DNA of 38,774 nucleotides from Microgenomates bacterium OLB22 (GTDB lineage Bacteria > Patescibacteriota > Microgenomatia > UBA1406 > HO2-37-13b). Positions 14,280 to 23,361 of the stretch are shown here, in pieces. Made by a program: the position numbers and the translations under genes. Where the stretch lies: positions 1-38,774 of the forward strand of contig LLEV01000019.1 in NCBI GenBank assembly GCA_001567515.1. Reading direction: 5' to 3'. Each line of letters begins with the position of its first letter. Position 1 is the stretch's first letter. The notes below the pieces were generated by a model. It was not told the DNA's origin and searched no databases. It saw only the letters and a list, made by a program, of their open reading frames with translations.

Positions 14280-15528
14280 ATGCGACTTTCCAAAGACATC
14301 ATCAAAGTCATCCAGGACAAAGATCTCGAATTTGATTCAATAAGCCACGAATTGCTTGTCCGTACAGGTTATGTAGATCAGGTAGCCAGTGGCATCTATA
14401 CCTGGCTTACTCCAGGTCTCCGCGTCATAGAAAAGATAGAAAAGATCATCAGAGAAGAACTAGATGCCCTCGGCTCACTAGAGATCGCTATGCCCTCACT
14501 ACATCCCGCAAGCCTATGGCAGCAATCCGGGCGATGGGATAGTGTAGATGTGCTCTACAAACTAAAAAGCAGATATGGCGACAAAGACTACGTACTCGGT
14601 GCATCACACGAAGAGATAGTCACACCCCTTGCCACTAAATACATCAAGAGCTACCGAGACTTGCCGCTTTCTCTTTATCAAATTGGAACAAAGTACCGTG
14701 ATGAAGCTCGCGCTAAGTCAGGGGTACTACGAGGGATGGAGTTCAGGATGAAAGATATGTATTCATTTCACGACTCACAGGAAGATCTGGATAGATACTA
14801 CCAAAAAGTAAAAGAGGCATACCTGCAGATATTTAGACGTATAGGTCTGGATGACGTGAAAGTTACCGAGGCATCAGGCGGAGATTTCTCCAAAAAGCAT
14901 TCACACGAATTTACTGTCCTCACCCCTGCTGGGGAAGTGGAGATCGTCTACTGTGAGTCATGCAGCTTTGCGCAAAATCATGAGGTCGTCAGCAAGGCAT
15001 TGGAGTCGTGTCCTGACTGTGGAGATAGTGTGAAAACGGGAAAAGCTATCGAGATCGCTAACATTTTTGATCTAGGGACATCCTTTTCGAAGAACTTTGA
15101 ACTCACCTATACCAATGATAAAGGGACCAATAAGCCCGTCTATATGGGCTGCTATGGCATCGGCATTACACGCCTAGTGGGCGCAGTGGTCGAACTACAT
15201 AATGATGACGAAGGGATAGCATGGCCAGAGTCAGTCGCCCCATACCATGTACACCTGGCCAATCTGACCGCAAAGACGACCCCCTTTGGAGATCTAGTCT
15301 ACCGGACTCTGCAAGCCGAGGGTATCACTGTATTATACGATGACAGAGAGCAAGTAAGTCCCGGAGAAAAAATTGATAGTATCAGATCTGATGGGACTCC
15401 CGCTGCGCCTGATCGTGTCGGAGCGCAATGGGGATATGATCGAGCTCAAAGAACGCAGTGGAGAACATACCCGCAAGCTACCCTTGCCAGACGTAGTTAC
15501 AAAGCTAAAAGAATATTTCTTGAGCTGA
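14280..15528 (+). CDS. proS: Prolyl-tRNA synthetase, short form without the editing domain (frame break)
   Basis: Charges tRNA-Pro. Class II motifs are visible: motif 2 around YQIGTKYRDEARAKSGVLRG and motif 3 around GCYGIGITRLVGAVVE. The proteins of E. coli and relatives carry an editing insertion of about 180 aa between motifs 2 and 3, which is absent here; total length is about 415 aa. The frame breaks at six A (15367-15372). With five A it continues through SDLMGLPLRLIVSERNGDM to TGA 15526-15528, which matches the anticodon-binding domain. The start at 14280 is decided by the promoter spacing. Essential gene, so the break is probably an error. Confidence 0.9.
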
Positions 15529-15529
15529 T

Positions 15530-16432
15530 ATGGGGATTCGTATACCTGCGATAGTCACTCATAGCTCACCAGATCTTGATGCGATTTGCTCCACTTGGCT
15601 TCTCAAGACATTTCATCAAGACTATAAAAAGGCCGAGATACTCTTCGTCCGGCCGGGAAAACATTAGAAGAAAAGCCGGTTGACGCCGATCCTATGGTGA
15701 TCCATGTAGACACGGGCTTTGGTAAGTATGATCATCATCAACTAAAGAGAAGGACAAGCGCCGCGGAACTCGTCCTACGAGAACTCCTCAATAAAGGCTA
15801 TGTCAAAGAAGAGCTAGTGCTTTCACTCGAACGCTTTGTCCAAGTCGTCACTGACTTTGACAATTTCAGGGACTCGCTTCGCTCAGATGCTGCTGAAGAC
15901 TACCATCTTTTCAATGCTTCAGAGATCATATTTGGGTACAAGGGACTTCATGGTGATGACGAGTCGGTCATGGCCTTTGGACTGGAGATCATGGCTTCTC
16001 TATGGAATGTCGTACGACAACGAGTAAGCGCAGAGCTGGAGCTATTGGAAAAAGGTAGGTCATTTAAGACACCATGGGGGAGGACTATTGCCCTTGAAAC
16101 AAAGATTGGTACCATCGCACATGTAGCACTCAAGATCGGATACGATATGATCATATATAAGCATCCAGATAAAGGATTTGTCCGGGTAAAGCAACGACCC
16201 AATGCAAAGAAAAAAACTTCATGCTCTTTATCTACTACTCAAGAAGAAGGATCCCCAAGCCACGTGGTTTTATCATCAGGGTGGCAATATGATCATTAAT
16301 GGCTCAGCCAATAATCCAGATGCTATCGCCACGACCCTCAGCCTGTCTGATGTGGTAAAAAGCTTAGACTCACTGTCTAGTAAGTCAAAAATCAGAAGTA
16401 TAAAGGCAAAAGTAAGTAGTGCGTCACTCTGA
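15530..16432 (+). CDS. DHH-type phosphoesterase-like protein (two frame breaks)
   Basis: The ATG at 15530 follows the proS stop by 1 nt. The first segment reads VTHSSPDLDAICSTWLLKTF, similar to the DxD motif at the start of DHH-family enzymes. After a -1 break near 15655-15660 comes VIHVDTGFGKYDHHQ, matching the D-x-G and DHH motifs. A +1 break in seven A (16210-16216) precedes the last 70 residues, which include TWFYHQGGNMIING. Total about 300 aa. DHH proteins hydrolyse phosphodiesters or oligonucleotides, but the substrate here cannot be named. Probably co-transcribed with proS. Confidence 0.6.
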
Positions 16433-16522
16433 GCGCTTAGCGAAGAATCTTACTAAATAGTCTTCTTAAAAAGATCCTTCGACAGTTCGATGAAACTCAC
16501 TGCAAGCAGGCTCAGGGCGACA
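16423..16522. repeat. Dispersed GTCACTCTGAGCG repeat
   Basis: Contains GAGCGCTTAGCGAAGAATCT and TAGTCTTCTTAAAAAGATCC then TTCG, nearly identical to the core at 7354-7465, and ends GCTCAGGGCGAC. Confidence 0.6.
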
Positions 16523-16632
16523 ACCCTCAGACTTTTAGTTACTTCCCGGTTAAACCAATTCACTAGTTCAACCATTTCTCTCCTTGTTAGTTCAGACAAA
16601 ATTACTATACTATCACTTGGAGGTGGTACTAT

Positions 16633-16844
16633 ATGGTCGTTGTAAACAAAAAAAAGAGGAGAAACTACAGACAAATTGGTGAAGCGCTTTTCAAAGATGT
16701 CCAAAGACGAGGACATCGTCTTTTATGCGAGTCTGAAGCGCGAAATGAAGTCTAAAAAAGAGATTAAAGAAGCAAAAAAAACGACTGAAAATCCAAAAAG
16801 AGAAAAGCTGGATATTCATCTCATTACTAATACTTTCTTTATGA
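16633..16844 (+). CDS. rpsU: Probable 30S ribosomal protein bS21-like (frame break)
   Basis: A TATACT box (16605-16610) and a strong GGAGG site precede the ATG at 16633. The frame as read stops early, but removing one A from the run of eight (16648-16655) gives MVVVNKKRGETTDKLVKRFS and continues KMSKDEDIVFYASLKREMKS. This has the layout of bS21 (E-x-x-x-x-L-x-R-F near the start, a basic helix after it). If a second A8 run (16774-16781) also has one A too many, the gene ends at 16844 with ATGA overlap to ybeY; otherwise it reads directly into ybeY. The identification is tentative. Confidence 0.5.
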
Positions 16845-17242
16845 TTCATATCGTCGCATCATCACGCTATAAGATTTATCGAAAACAAATAGCAGTCTAT
16901 GCCCAAAGCGTTTCTAGCGCACATGGTGTTGATCCCCGTGCCATAGTAAACATAGTTTTTGTGGGAAAACGAAAGATGATGGAGCTGGCACGCACCTACA
17001 AGCAAGAAAATGTTGCGCTCCCCGTGCTCTCATTTGCGTATCTTGATAGCTTTGACCTGTCTGAAGAACCCGTCTTTGGTGAGATCATCATGTGCTATCC
17101 CCAAGTAGTACTCCTTGCCGCAGAACGTGAAAAGACAATCGAGCGTGTCATTGAAGACCTCATCGACCATGCTTTCCAAAACTTGATGAAAGACTACAAG
17201 AGTAAGAAGGAAGCAGAGAAATTCAGGGGTACTAAGAGCTGA
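16841..17242 (+). CDS. ybeY: YbeY-like protein lacking the zinc-binding histidines
   Basis: 133 aa. Residues 40-90 fit YbeY: IVNIVFVGKRKMMELARTYK, LPVLSFAYLD (family: TDVLSFP) and FGEIIMCYPQV (family: LGDIVI). The normal catalytic stretch HGxLHLxGYDH is replaced by DHAFQNLMKDYK. Aligned to it, all three metal-binding His positions are changed. The protein could therefore be a structural remnant without endoribonuclease activity, perhaps an assembly factor. It overlaps the bS21-like gene and lies before dnaX. Confidence 0.65.
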   Translation: MIHIVASSRYKIYRKQIAVYAQSVSSAHGVDPRAIVNIVFVGKRKMMELARTYKQENVALPVLSFAYLDSFDLSEEPVFGEIIMCYPQVVLLAAEREKTIERVIEDLIDHAFQNLMKDYKSKKEAEKFRGTKS

Positions 17243-17320
17243 TACTTTCTTTTTCACTTCAATTCATCTTTTGGTGCTTTCGTTGATCTTTCTATACTAC
17301 AACGATACTTGGACTCTCTC

Positions 17321-17328
17321 TGTATAAT
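17321..17328 (+). promoter_or_regulatory. -10 promoter of dnaX (near-leaderless)
   Basis: TATAAT at 17323-17328, preceded by TG, 9 nt before the ATG. Confidence 0.6.
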
Positions 17329-17337
17329 AGACACCGT

Positions 17338-18339
17338 ATGTTTTATCAGACTTTTAGACCACTGACTATAGCTGAGCTTGATAACGAAGTAGTCAAAGAG
17401 CGGCTAAAAAGTATCTTGACCAATCCTCCGATAGCCCATGCATTTCTCCTAACAGGGCCAAAGGGGACAGGGAAGACCACATCTGCACGACTGCTTGCCA
17501 AAGCCCTCAACTGTCAAAACCCAGATACTACCAAAGGATACCCCGAACCTTGCACTACCTGTGACCACTGTCAGGCTATCCAAAAGGGGACATCTCCCGA
17601 CATCTTTGAGATTGATGGTGCTTCGCATCGAAAGATAGAGACGATACGTGAGATAATCGAGCAGATCCACTTTCCCCCCCTTAGTTGTCAATACAAGGTG
17701 TATATCATTGACGAAGTTCATATGCTCACCACCGAAGCTTTCAATGCACTTCTAAAAACACTAGAGGAGCCACCTGCTCATGCTATCTTTATCCTAGCAA
17801 CCACTGAATTTGATAAAGTCCCAGCTACCATCCGCTCACGTTGCACGCTCATAACCGTACCAGCTGCAAAACCAGAGGATATCCGCAGGATGATCAATCG
17901 TATCAGCAACCACACAAAGACATCACTATCGGAGGAAGTCCAAAAAGAAATCATTACTTTTTCCGACAGCTCCTTTCGAGATGCTACAAAGCTCGTCGAG
18001 GAAATGAGCACTGTAGATAGTGATAAAAAGACAGTTTCGCAACTGATGGGAGGAGATGCCAACACTGAAGACCTCCTACAGCTCCTTATCAAGAAGGATA
18101 GGATAGCACTTCAAGATAAAATAGAAGCACTGGTGAATCGCGGGGCTAATTTTACTGTCATACTCGAGCAGCTTCTCACAAAAGCCCACACACGACTCAA
18201 AGAAAAGACAGCCGGGGCAGAGACTAGGGAGCACTTAAAACTCATAAAGCTTTTGCAGCAGGCGTACAAAGAGCAACGCTTTACACCCATTCCATCACTT
18301 CCTCTTGAACTGGTATTTATCGAATACTGCCTTAGCTAA
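17338..18339 (+). CDS. dnaX: DNA polymerase III clamp-loader subunit (tau/gamma-like)
   Basis: AAA+ ATPase of the clamp loader. The 333-aa protein has Walker A GPKGTGKTTSARLL near residue 40, a four-Cys zinc module between Walker A and B, Walker B IIDEVHML, and the sensor/arginine-finger region TTEFDKVPATIRSRC. It ends after the collar domain and lacks the C-terminal tau domains that bind the polymerase and DnaB, so it is a gamma-like short form. The frame is intact and the mRNA probably nearly leaderless. Confidence 0.93.
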   Translation: MFYQTFRPLTIAELDNEVVKERLKSILTNPPIAHAFLLTGPKGTGKTTSARLLAKALNCQNPDTTKGYPEPCTTCDHCQAIQKGTSPDIFEIDGASHRKIETIREIIEQIHFPPLSCQYKVYIIDEVHMLTTEAFNALLKTLEEPPAHAIFILATTEFDKVPATIRSRCTLITVPAAKPEDIRRMINRISNHTKTSLSEEVQKEIITFSDSSFRDATKLVEEMSTVDSDKKTVSQLMGGDANTEDLLQLLIKKDRIALQDKIEALVNRGANFTVILEQLLTKAHTRLKEKTAGAETREHLKLIKLLQQAYKEQRFTPIPSLPLELVFIEYCLS

Positions 18340-18370
18340 AGCCACTTATACCAGCGGGAGGAGATCTGTG

Positions 18371-18379
18371 TGTTATACT
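18371..18379 (+). promoter_or_regulatory. Extended -10 promoter of the RNase J gene
   Basis: TGTTATACT, 11 nt before ATG 18391. It overlaps the codons of a longer open frame, which are therefore not translated. Confidence 0.65.
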
Positions 18380-18390
18380 TACAACTATCT

Positions 18391-20124
18391 ATGCTTAAAA
18401 ATCATAAAGTGCGAATCATCCCGCTAGGAGGGGCGAGTGATGTAACTAAGAACATGTACCTCTACGAACTCTACGACGGAGAGAAACTTCAAGATATACT
18501 CATTGTTGACTGCGGTATCGGATTTCCTAAAGAGAAAGATCTCGGTGTCGAGCTCGTAATCCCGGACATCAGTTATCTACAAGACAAAACTGATAAGATT
18601 AGAGCGATCCTGCTGACCCACGGGCATGAAGATCACATCTCATCTCTCAAGTTCCATTACAAGACACTAGGGTCACCACCCGTCTATGCAACTAAGCTGA
18701 CCGCACACTTTGTTGAGTCGCAGTTTGCTCAGTTGGGTCAAAAGATCAAAGTTCAACAAATTCAGTATAGCAAAGACTATGTATTTGGGGGATTTAGCGC
18801 CTATTACATCCACCTTACACACTCTATTCCTGATACAGCACATATTGTTATTAAGACGCCTATAGGTACTCTGTACCACGGGAGCGACTACAAATTTGAT
18901 CTAACACCACCTCATCAGTCACCTCCTGACTTCTACGCGATCACCAAGGCAGGACATGACCGCGTACTCTGTCTCCTGACAGACTGCCTAGGAGTGGAGA
19001 GAGCAGGTATCACCAAATCTGAAAGCGCCATTGGTCAGACATTCGAGGATAACATCCGAGATACAAGAGGGATCTTTATGATGAGCACATTCTCCAGTAA
19101 CATCTCTCGTATTAGGCAATGTGTAGAGGCAGCAGCTAAATATCAAAGGAAAATCTGCTTTTTAGGGCGCTCAATGAAGCAGAATACGACATTAGCAGAA
19201 AGCATCGGATATCTCCCCAACATCAAAAAGATGCTGATTGATGAGAAGGATATCAACAAATTTGCCCCTAACAAGGTCTGTCTTATCATGACAGGATCTC
19301 AAGGACAGGTCGGATCTGCACTCTCTAAGATAGCTGAGCGGCAGCACCGTTTTATAAAGATTACGCGTGGGGACAAAGTCCTCTTTTCATCTGATCCAAT
19401 CCCAGGCAATGAAGAACCGGTCAATGAAATGATAGAGAAGCTCGCAAAACAAGGGGCTGAGGTAATTTACTCATCAATACAAGAAGACCTTCATGCCTCA
19501 GGTCATGCCAGTCGCGATGAGATGAAGTTGCTTCTCCATTTTGTCAAACCACGATTTATCATCCCTATTGGCGGAACTCCACGACATCAGCGACGCTATC
19601 GTGAGATGGCTTCAGATATGGGGTGGAGTCCTCAAGATGTTTTTACCCTGATCAATGGGGATAACGTCTGGTTTGAGAGGAATAAAGTGTACCTGGGCAA
19701 ACAGATCCCACAGAGGAGCGTCTACGTCGATGCCTATGGTGTTGACAAAGTAGGTAATCTAATACTCCGTGACAGAAAGACGCTTGCACAAGAAGGTTTT
19801 GTCTTTGGCGTCGTCCCTATTTATGCAGACTTCACACTCTGTAAAGCTCCTGAGATCAGCTCACGTGGATTCGTTGACGAGAAGACGGAGAAAGACATGT
19901 ATATGCGCGTAAAGAGACTTATCGCTGACAGTATAGCCGACTTTAGGGCAAAACCTCCAGCAGGAGCAAGCAAGTTTACTCTACAGCAGACCATCACACG
20001 TAAGCTTGAACACTTTTTTCTTCAAAAAGACTGGTCGCCGACCTCTCATTGCAGTGGAAGTAGTGCAGCTGGAAGTGTGAAGAGAGTGAAGGAAGTAATA
20101 AGAAACAAAGATGAATTGAAGTAA
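18391..20124 (+). CDS. rnj: Ribonuclease J
   Basis: Metallo-beta-lactamase/beta-CASP ribonuclease (5'-3' exo- and endonuclease) for mRNA decay and rRNA maturation. 577 aa from the ATG chosen by promoter position; the open frame starts 7 codons earlier, inside the -10 box. The zinc motif THGHEDH is near residue 77. IIPLGGASDVTKNMYLYE at the N-terminus, the Ser/Gly-rich HASGHAS motif near residue 370, and the beta-CASP region between them fit the family. The frame is intact. The C-terminal tail is Ser/Lys-rich. Confidence 0.93.
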   Translation: MLKNHKVRIIPLGGASDVTKNMYLYELYDGEKLQDILIVDCGIGFPKEKDLGVELVIPDISYLQDKTDKIRAILLTHGHEDHISSLKFHYKTLGSPPVYATKLTAHFVESQFAQLGQKIKVQQIQYSKDYVFGGFSAYYIHLTHSIPDTAHIVIKTPIGTLYHGSDYKFDLTPPHQSPPDFYAITKAGHDRVLCLLTDCLGVERAGITKSESAIGQTFEDNIRDTRGIFMMSTFSSNISRIRQCVEAAAKYQRKICFLGRSMKQNTTLAESIGYLPNIKKMLIDEKDINKFAPNKVCLIMTGSQGQVGSALSKIAERQHRFIKITRGDKVLFSSDPIPGNEEPVNEMIEKLAKQGAEVIYSSIQEDLHASGHASRDEMKLLLHFVKPRFIIPIGGTPRHQRRYREMASDMGWSPQDVFTLINGDNVWFERNKVYLGKQIPQRSVYVDAYGVDKVGNLILRDRKTLAQEGFVFGVVPIYADFTLCKAPEISSRGFVDEKTEKDMYMRVKRLIADSIADFRAKPPAGASKFTLQQTITRKLEHFFLQKDWSPTSHCSGSSAAGSVKRVKEVIRNKDELK

Positions 20125-20248
20125 GGAAGTCAGAATCTTTTCATTTCGCTTATTTTACGTTTCTTAGCTTTTTTAATCTCCTTTTAGATATTACTTTTAA
20201 CTTAATCTTGTTATACTTATTCCACATTACTTATTCTTTTTCATACTT

Positions 20249-20506
20249 ATGTTGGGAGCACTCAAAAACTTAAAAGACATGGCGGCCATGCAAAAGCAGG
20301 CACAAGAAATCCAAAAGCAGTTAGCCAAAGAGGAGATCGTGACTGAAAAGGGTGATATTCGTATAGTCATGCGTGGGGATCAGCAAGTTATAGAGGTCAC
20401 AATAGACGGCGAGGATCGTCGGGACATCAAGGATGCTATGAACGAATCCATCAAAAATGTCCAACGACTCCTGGCATCAAAGTTTATGCAAATGACCCAA
20501 GGCTAG
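20249..20506 (+). CDS. YbaB/EbfC family nucleoid-associated protein
   Basis: Small DNA-binding protein commonly encoded beside recR. 85 aa, with an N-terminal helix (LKDMAAMQKQAQEIQKQLAK), a central beta region (VIEVTIDGE) and a C-terminal helix. A little shorter than the usual 100-110 aa. A TATACT box (20211-20216) gives a leader of about 25 nt. recR follows after 4 nt, so they are co-transcribed. Confidence 0.9.
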   Translation: MLGALKNLKDMAAMQKQAQEIQKQLAKEEIVTEKGDIRIVMRGDQQVIEVTIDGEDRRDIKDAMNESIKNVQRLLASKFMQMTQG

Positions 20507-20510
20507 CCCG

Positions 20511-21138
20511 ATGACCCAGCTTCCTAAGGACCTGCAGACAACAATCGAGTTTTTTGGGCAACTTCCCGGTATCGGCCCCAAGACGGCCAAGAGACTCGGC
20601 TTCTATTTGCTACGTCTACCACAACAGGTACTCAAGACGTTTTTCGGAGAGCGTAGGAAATCTCAAAGAAAATGCTGTCTTTTGCCAGCAATGCCATAAC
20701 ATCGCAGAGGGACCACTTTGTAGCATATGTAGCGATGACTCGCGAGATGCATCTGTACTGATCATAGTGGAGGATGTCATGGACTTGCTCTCTCTGGAGT
20801 CAGGGACCCAATTTTCGGGTAGATACCATGTATTGCACGGGAAGATTGACCCCCTCAACTACATCGGACCTGAAGACCTCTACATCCCTCATTTATTTGA
20901 GCGGGTCAAAGAGACATTTCCACAACTTAAGGAGATCATCCTGGCAACCAATCCCACTACCGAAGGTGAGGCAACGGCAATGTATATACGTAACGGCATC
21001 AAGGAACTGCTACGTGAGGAGGATCACTCTGTTCAGATATCACGTTTAGCATATGGTCTCCCAATGGGTGGGGAAGTCGAGTATGCCGACTACATGACAC
21101 TCAAGAGGGCAATAGACGGGAGACGGCATATGGATTAG
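20511..21138 (+). CDS. recR: Recombination mediator RecR (frame break)
   Basis: Recombination repair factor that acts with RecO. The N-terminal helix-hairpin-helix reads LPGIGPKTAKRLGFYLL. The frame breaks in five T (20640-20644). With four T it continues through the C4 zinc finger CQQCHNIAEGPLCSIC, the Toprim start VLIIVEDVMDLLSLE and the Walker-like C-terminus ISRLAYGLPMGGEVEYAD. About 208 aa, the normal family length. Confidence 0.92.
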
Positions 21139-21153
21139 TATGTAATCAATAGA

Positions 21154-21462
21154 ATGACTAAAGAGGAAAAAGTAGATCAGATCTGGACCGCGCTTGCAAA
21201 TGTACTAGACCCAGAGCTCCATGTATCTATTACAGACCTCGGTCTTGTCTATGATGTCACCTGCAGCGCTGGTGGTAGTGTCAGCATCAAGATGACACTA
21301 ACCAGTATGGGTTGCCCACTTTTCCCCGTCATAGAGTCATCAATGAAAGACCAGCTTAGCTCACTATCATTTGTCAAAAAAGTCAGTATAGAGCTGACTT
21401 TTGATCCACCATGGTCTTTTGATCGTATGAACGAGACAGCACGAGCCCACCTCGGTATATAA
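21154..21462 (+). CDS. MIP18/DUF59 family protein (SufT/PaaD-like)
   Basis: 102 aa. LDPELHVSITDLGLVYDV and TSMGCPLFPVIE match the DUF59 domain found in SufT and PaaD, which assist iron-sulfur cluster assembly; the conserved Cys is present. No suf or isc genes are nearby, so the partner is unknown. The stop codon overlaps the -10 box of the next gene. Confidence 0.85.
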   Translation: MTKEEKVDQIWTALANVLDPELHVSITDLGLVYDVTCSAGGSVSIKMTLTSMGCPLFPVIESSMKDQLSSLSFVKKVSIELTFDPPWSFDRMNETARAHLGI

Positions 21463-21463
21463 T
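21458..21463 (+). promoter_or_regulatory. -10 box of the Q/R-rich orphan (leaderless)
   Basis: TATAAT exactly 6 nt before the ATG at 21470. The box overlaps the preceding stop codon. Confidence 0.6.
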
Positions 21464-21469
21464 GTTACT

Positions 21470-21988
21470 ATGGCAACCAATCAACTCGGAGGATTTGCGG
21501 ATAGGATCATTGAAGTAGGCACATCAGGTGGGAGGGCTGCTGCACGAACAGGAATCAATGCTGCATCGAATGTGTTGAAAGAAATAGCCAGACCTTCTAA
21601 AGAGACCTCGAAGGCACATAATCATACACCTTTATCAGGGCCGATAGGAGATCGACTAAAGCGCTCTCATGACTCTAACGAATTGGCCAGCATCAGAGAG
21701 CAACTAAATCCCAGTAATGCCGCCACAGCTGATCGGGATGCACAACGAGCCTTCTCCCGATTTAAAAGTGAGGAAGCTACATATAGACAAAGACTACAAA
21801 GAGAACAAGCTAATAGACAACGACAAGACCTACAGCAACAACAGCAACGAAAGGCCATAGAGCAAGAAAGGATTGAGGCCAGAAACTATACACCACTCCC
21901 GCGAGGGAGGACCATGGGTCCAGGAATCCCTAGAAAGAATAATAGGCCAACAACAAGAGAACGAAAGCCAGCAAAAAGCAAGGGTTAG
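21470..21988 (+). CDS. Hypothetical Gln/Arg-rich protein
   Basis: 172 aa, not recognised. The first 60 residues are rich in Ala, Gly and Thr. Residues 75-145 form a charged, Gln/Arg/Glu-rich region likely to be a coiled coil, and the C-terminus is basic and Pro-rich (PRKNNRPTTRERKPAKSKG). It is probably a disordered or nucleic-acid-associated protein. It lies between the DUF59 gene and radC. Confidence 0.6.
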   Translation: MATNQLGGFADRIIEVGTSGGRAAARTGINAASNVLKEIARPSKETSKAHNHTPLSGPIGDRLKRSHDSNELASIREQLNPSNAATADRDAQRAFSRFKSEEATYRQRLQREQANRQRQDLQQQQQRKAIEQERIEARNYTPLPRGRTMGPGIPRKNNRPTTRERKPAKSKG

Positions 21989-22033
21989 CAGAGGATGAGT
22001 AAGTTTGCTAATATCAGTAAAAAGCTAATATAG

Positions 22034-22705
22034 TTGCTACAACAATCCAAAGTGGATATCAAAAAATTGCCACACAGTGCAATGCCGCGAGAGAAATTGC
22101 TTCATCACGGAGCCTCTGTGCTCACTGAGCAGGAGCTGCTGGCTATACTCCTGCGTACAGGGTACAAAGGGAAAAATGTCCTAGATCTTGCTACAGAGGT
22201 CCTTACTAGGAAGAAAGATCTGCTGACAAACTCGCTCGACCCCAAAGAGCTCTCCTCGATAAAGGGTATTGGTCTTGCCAAAGCGACTGAGATCATTGCT
22301 GCTTTTGAACTGACGAAACGTCTCTCCTCACTCCCAAGTCGTCCCACTATTAAGTCTCCCGAAGTCGTCTGGCAGCTGTGTCACAGCATTACGAAAAAAA
22401 AGAAAGAATTTGTTATTGCGCTTTATCTAAATGCACGGTACGAGCTAATAAAAAAAGTGACTTTATCTATTGGGACAGTAGATAGTAGCCTAGTTCATCC
22501 CCGTGAGGTTTACAGTAAAGCACTCGAGCTTCATAGTGCATTTGTAATAGTAGTACACAACCATCCATCGCAAGTAGTAACTCCATCTGACGATGACTAT
22601 ATAGTTACAAAAAGATTAAAGAAAGCTGGCAGGATCATGGGTATCCCACTACTTGACCACATCATCATTACAGAAGGTTCTTTTCATCAAATAAAAGTCT
22701 CTTGA
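22034..22705 (+). CDS. radC: RadC family JAB/MPN domain protein
   Basis: 223 aa from TTG 22034; GTG 22052 is an alternative. The N-terminal helix-hairpin-helix (ELSSIKGIGLAKATEIIAAF) is followed by the JAB metal site, with HNHPS and a downstream Asp (TPSDDD). RadC proteins are named for DNA repair but their biochemical role is unsettled. The frame is intact. Convergent with the following minus-strand orphan; the stops abut. Confidence 0.9.
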   Translation: MLQQSKVDIKKLPHSAMPREKLLHHGASVLTEQELLAILLRTGYKGKNVLDLATEVLTRKKDLLTNSLDPKELSSIKGIGLAKATEIIAAFELTKRLSSLPSRPTIKSPEVVWQLCHSITKKKKEFVIALYLNARYELIKKVTLSIGTVDSSLVHPREVYSKALELHSAFVIVVHNHPSQVVTPSDDDYIVTKRLKKAGRIMGIPLLDHIIITEGSFHQIKVS

Positions 22706-23272
22706 TCAACCGCGTAGGACGGGATATTCGAAGGAAATGTTTTTCTGACGTGTCTTATTACCATATCCAAATATGACCCCGTGAAGGCTAAGTGTAGGGA
22801 AGAGCTTATGTAGATGTCGGCAAGACTCATCTATCTGTATACGTTTTTGTTTGCTTGATCTGACACCCACCTCAATCACATACACATTACCAAACCTGTC
22901 CCATCCCAGTATATCAGTCTGTGTAATCAAACGACCTCTTATTGATGAACCCTCACGGACAGCCCTCCATAGGGCAACTTCACGATAGACACTGGGCTCT
23001 ACATGTCGAAATGGGTTTTCCAAATTTTCGCCAACCAACATCGCCAACATGTTTGAGATGGTTTCCTCCCAATTTGCAGCTATTAGGTCAACTACCTGAT
23101 CGTGCTCTGAACGGGGCTCTCTATCTCCTGCATGATGTCGTGTAGCATAAAAATCTAATCTGTGAAGTGTATCTATTGGGGTACGGAGTGTCTGAACAGG
23201 TCTAAGTGGTGATGCTTCTGGGGTATGGACTACATAGTGCAAAAAGGGTAGTTTGAGTTCTGGTTTTGCCAC
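22706..23272 (-). CDS. Hypothetical protein, possibly PD-(D/E)XK nuclease-like
   Basis: 188 aa from a GTG start 9 nt after a TACAAT box (23282-23287). The region GRLITQTDILGWDRFGNVYV then IEVGVRSSKQ has an Asp, a beta hairpin and E-x-G where a PD-(D/E)XK enzyme would have E-x-K, with a Lys five residues later. The fold is suggested only by this pattern; activity is uncertain. The N-terminal part contains HHAGDREPRSEHDQVVDLI. No partner gene is adjacent. Confidence 0.5.
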   Translation of the reverse strand: MAKPELKLPFLHYVVHTPEASPLRPVQTLRTPIDTLHRLDFYATRHHAGDREPRSEHDQVVDLIAANWEETISNMLAMLVGENLENPFRHVEPSVYREVALWRAVREGSSIRGRLITQTDILGWDRFGNVYVIEVGVRSSKQKRIQIDESCRHLHKLFPTLSLHGVIFGYGNKTRQKNISFEYPVLRG

Positions 23273-23281
23273 GTGGGGATC

Positions 23282-23287
23282 ATTGTA
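23282..23287 (-). promoter_or_regulatory. -10 box of the minus-strand orphan
   Basis: TACAAT within TAGTACAAT on the minus strand, 9 nt before the GTG start. The divergent dsbB-like gene has its own TACAAT at 23350-23355. Confidence 0.5.
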
Positions 23288-23349
23288 CTACGGTTGGACC
23301 TGTCGTCAATAGTCTGAAGCCTTTGTATTGCAAATAGAATGGACTTCAG

Positions 23350-23355
23350 TACAAT
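23350..23355 (+). promoter_or_regulatory. -10 box of the DsbB-like gene (leaderless)
   Basis: TACAAT exactly 6 nt before the ATG at 23362. Confidence 0.6.
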
Positions 23356-23361
23356 AGTCGC

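Noticed and set aside
16453-16716. Minus-strand open frame of 87 codons
   Set aside because: Runs through the dispersed repeat and antisense to the bS21-like gene.
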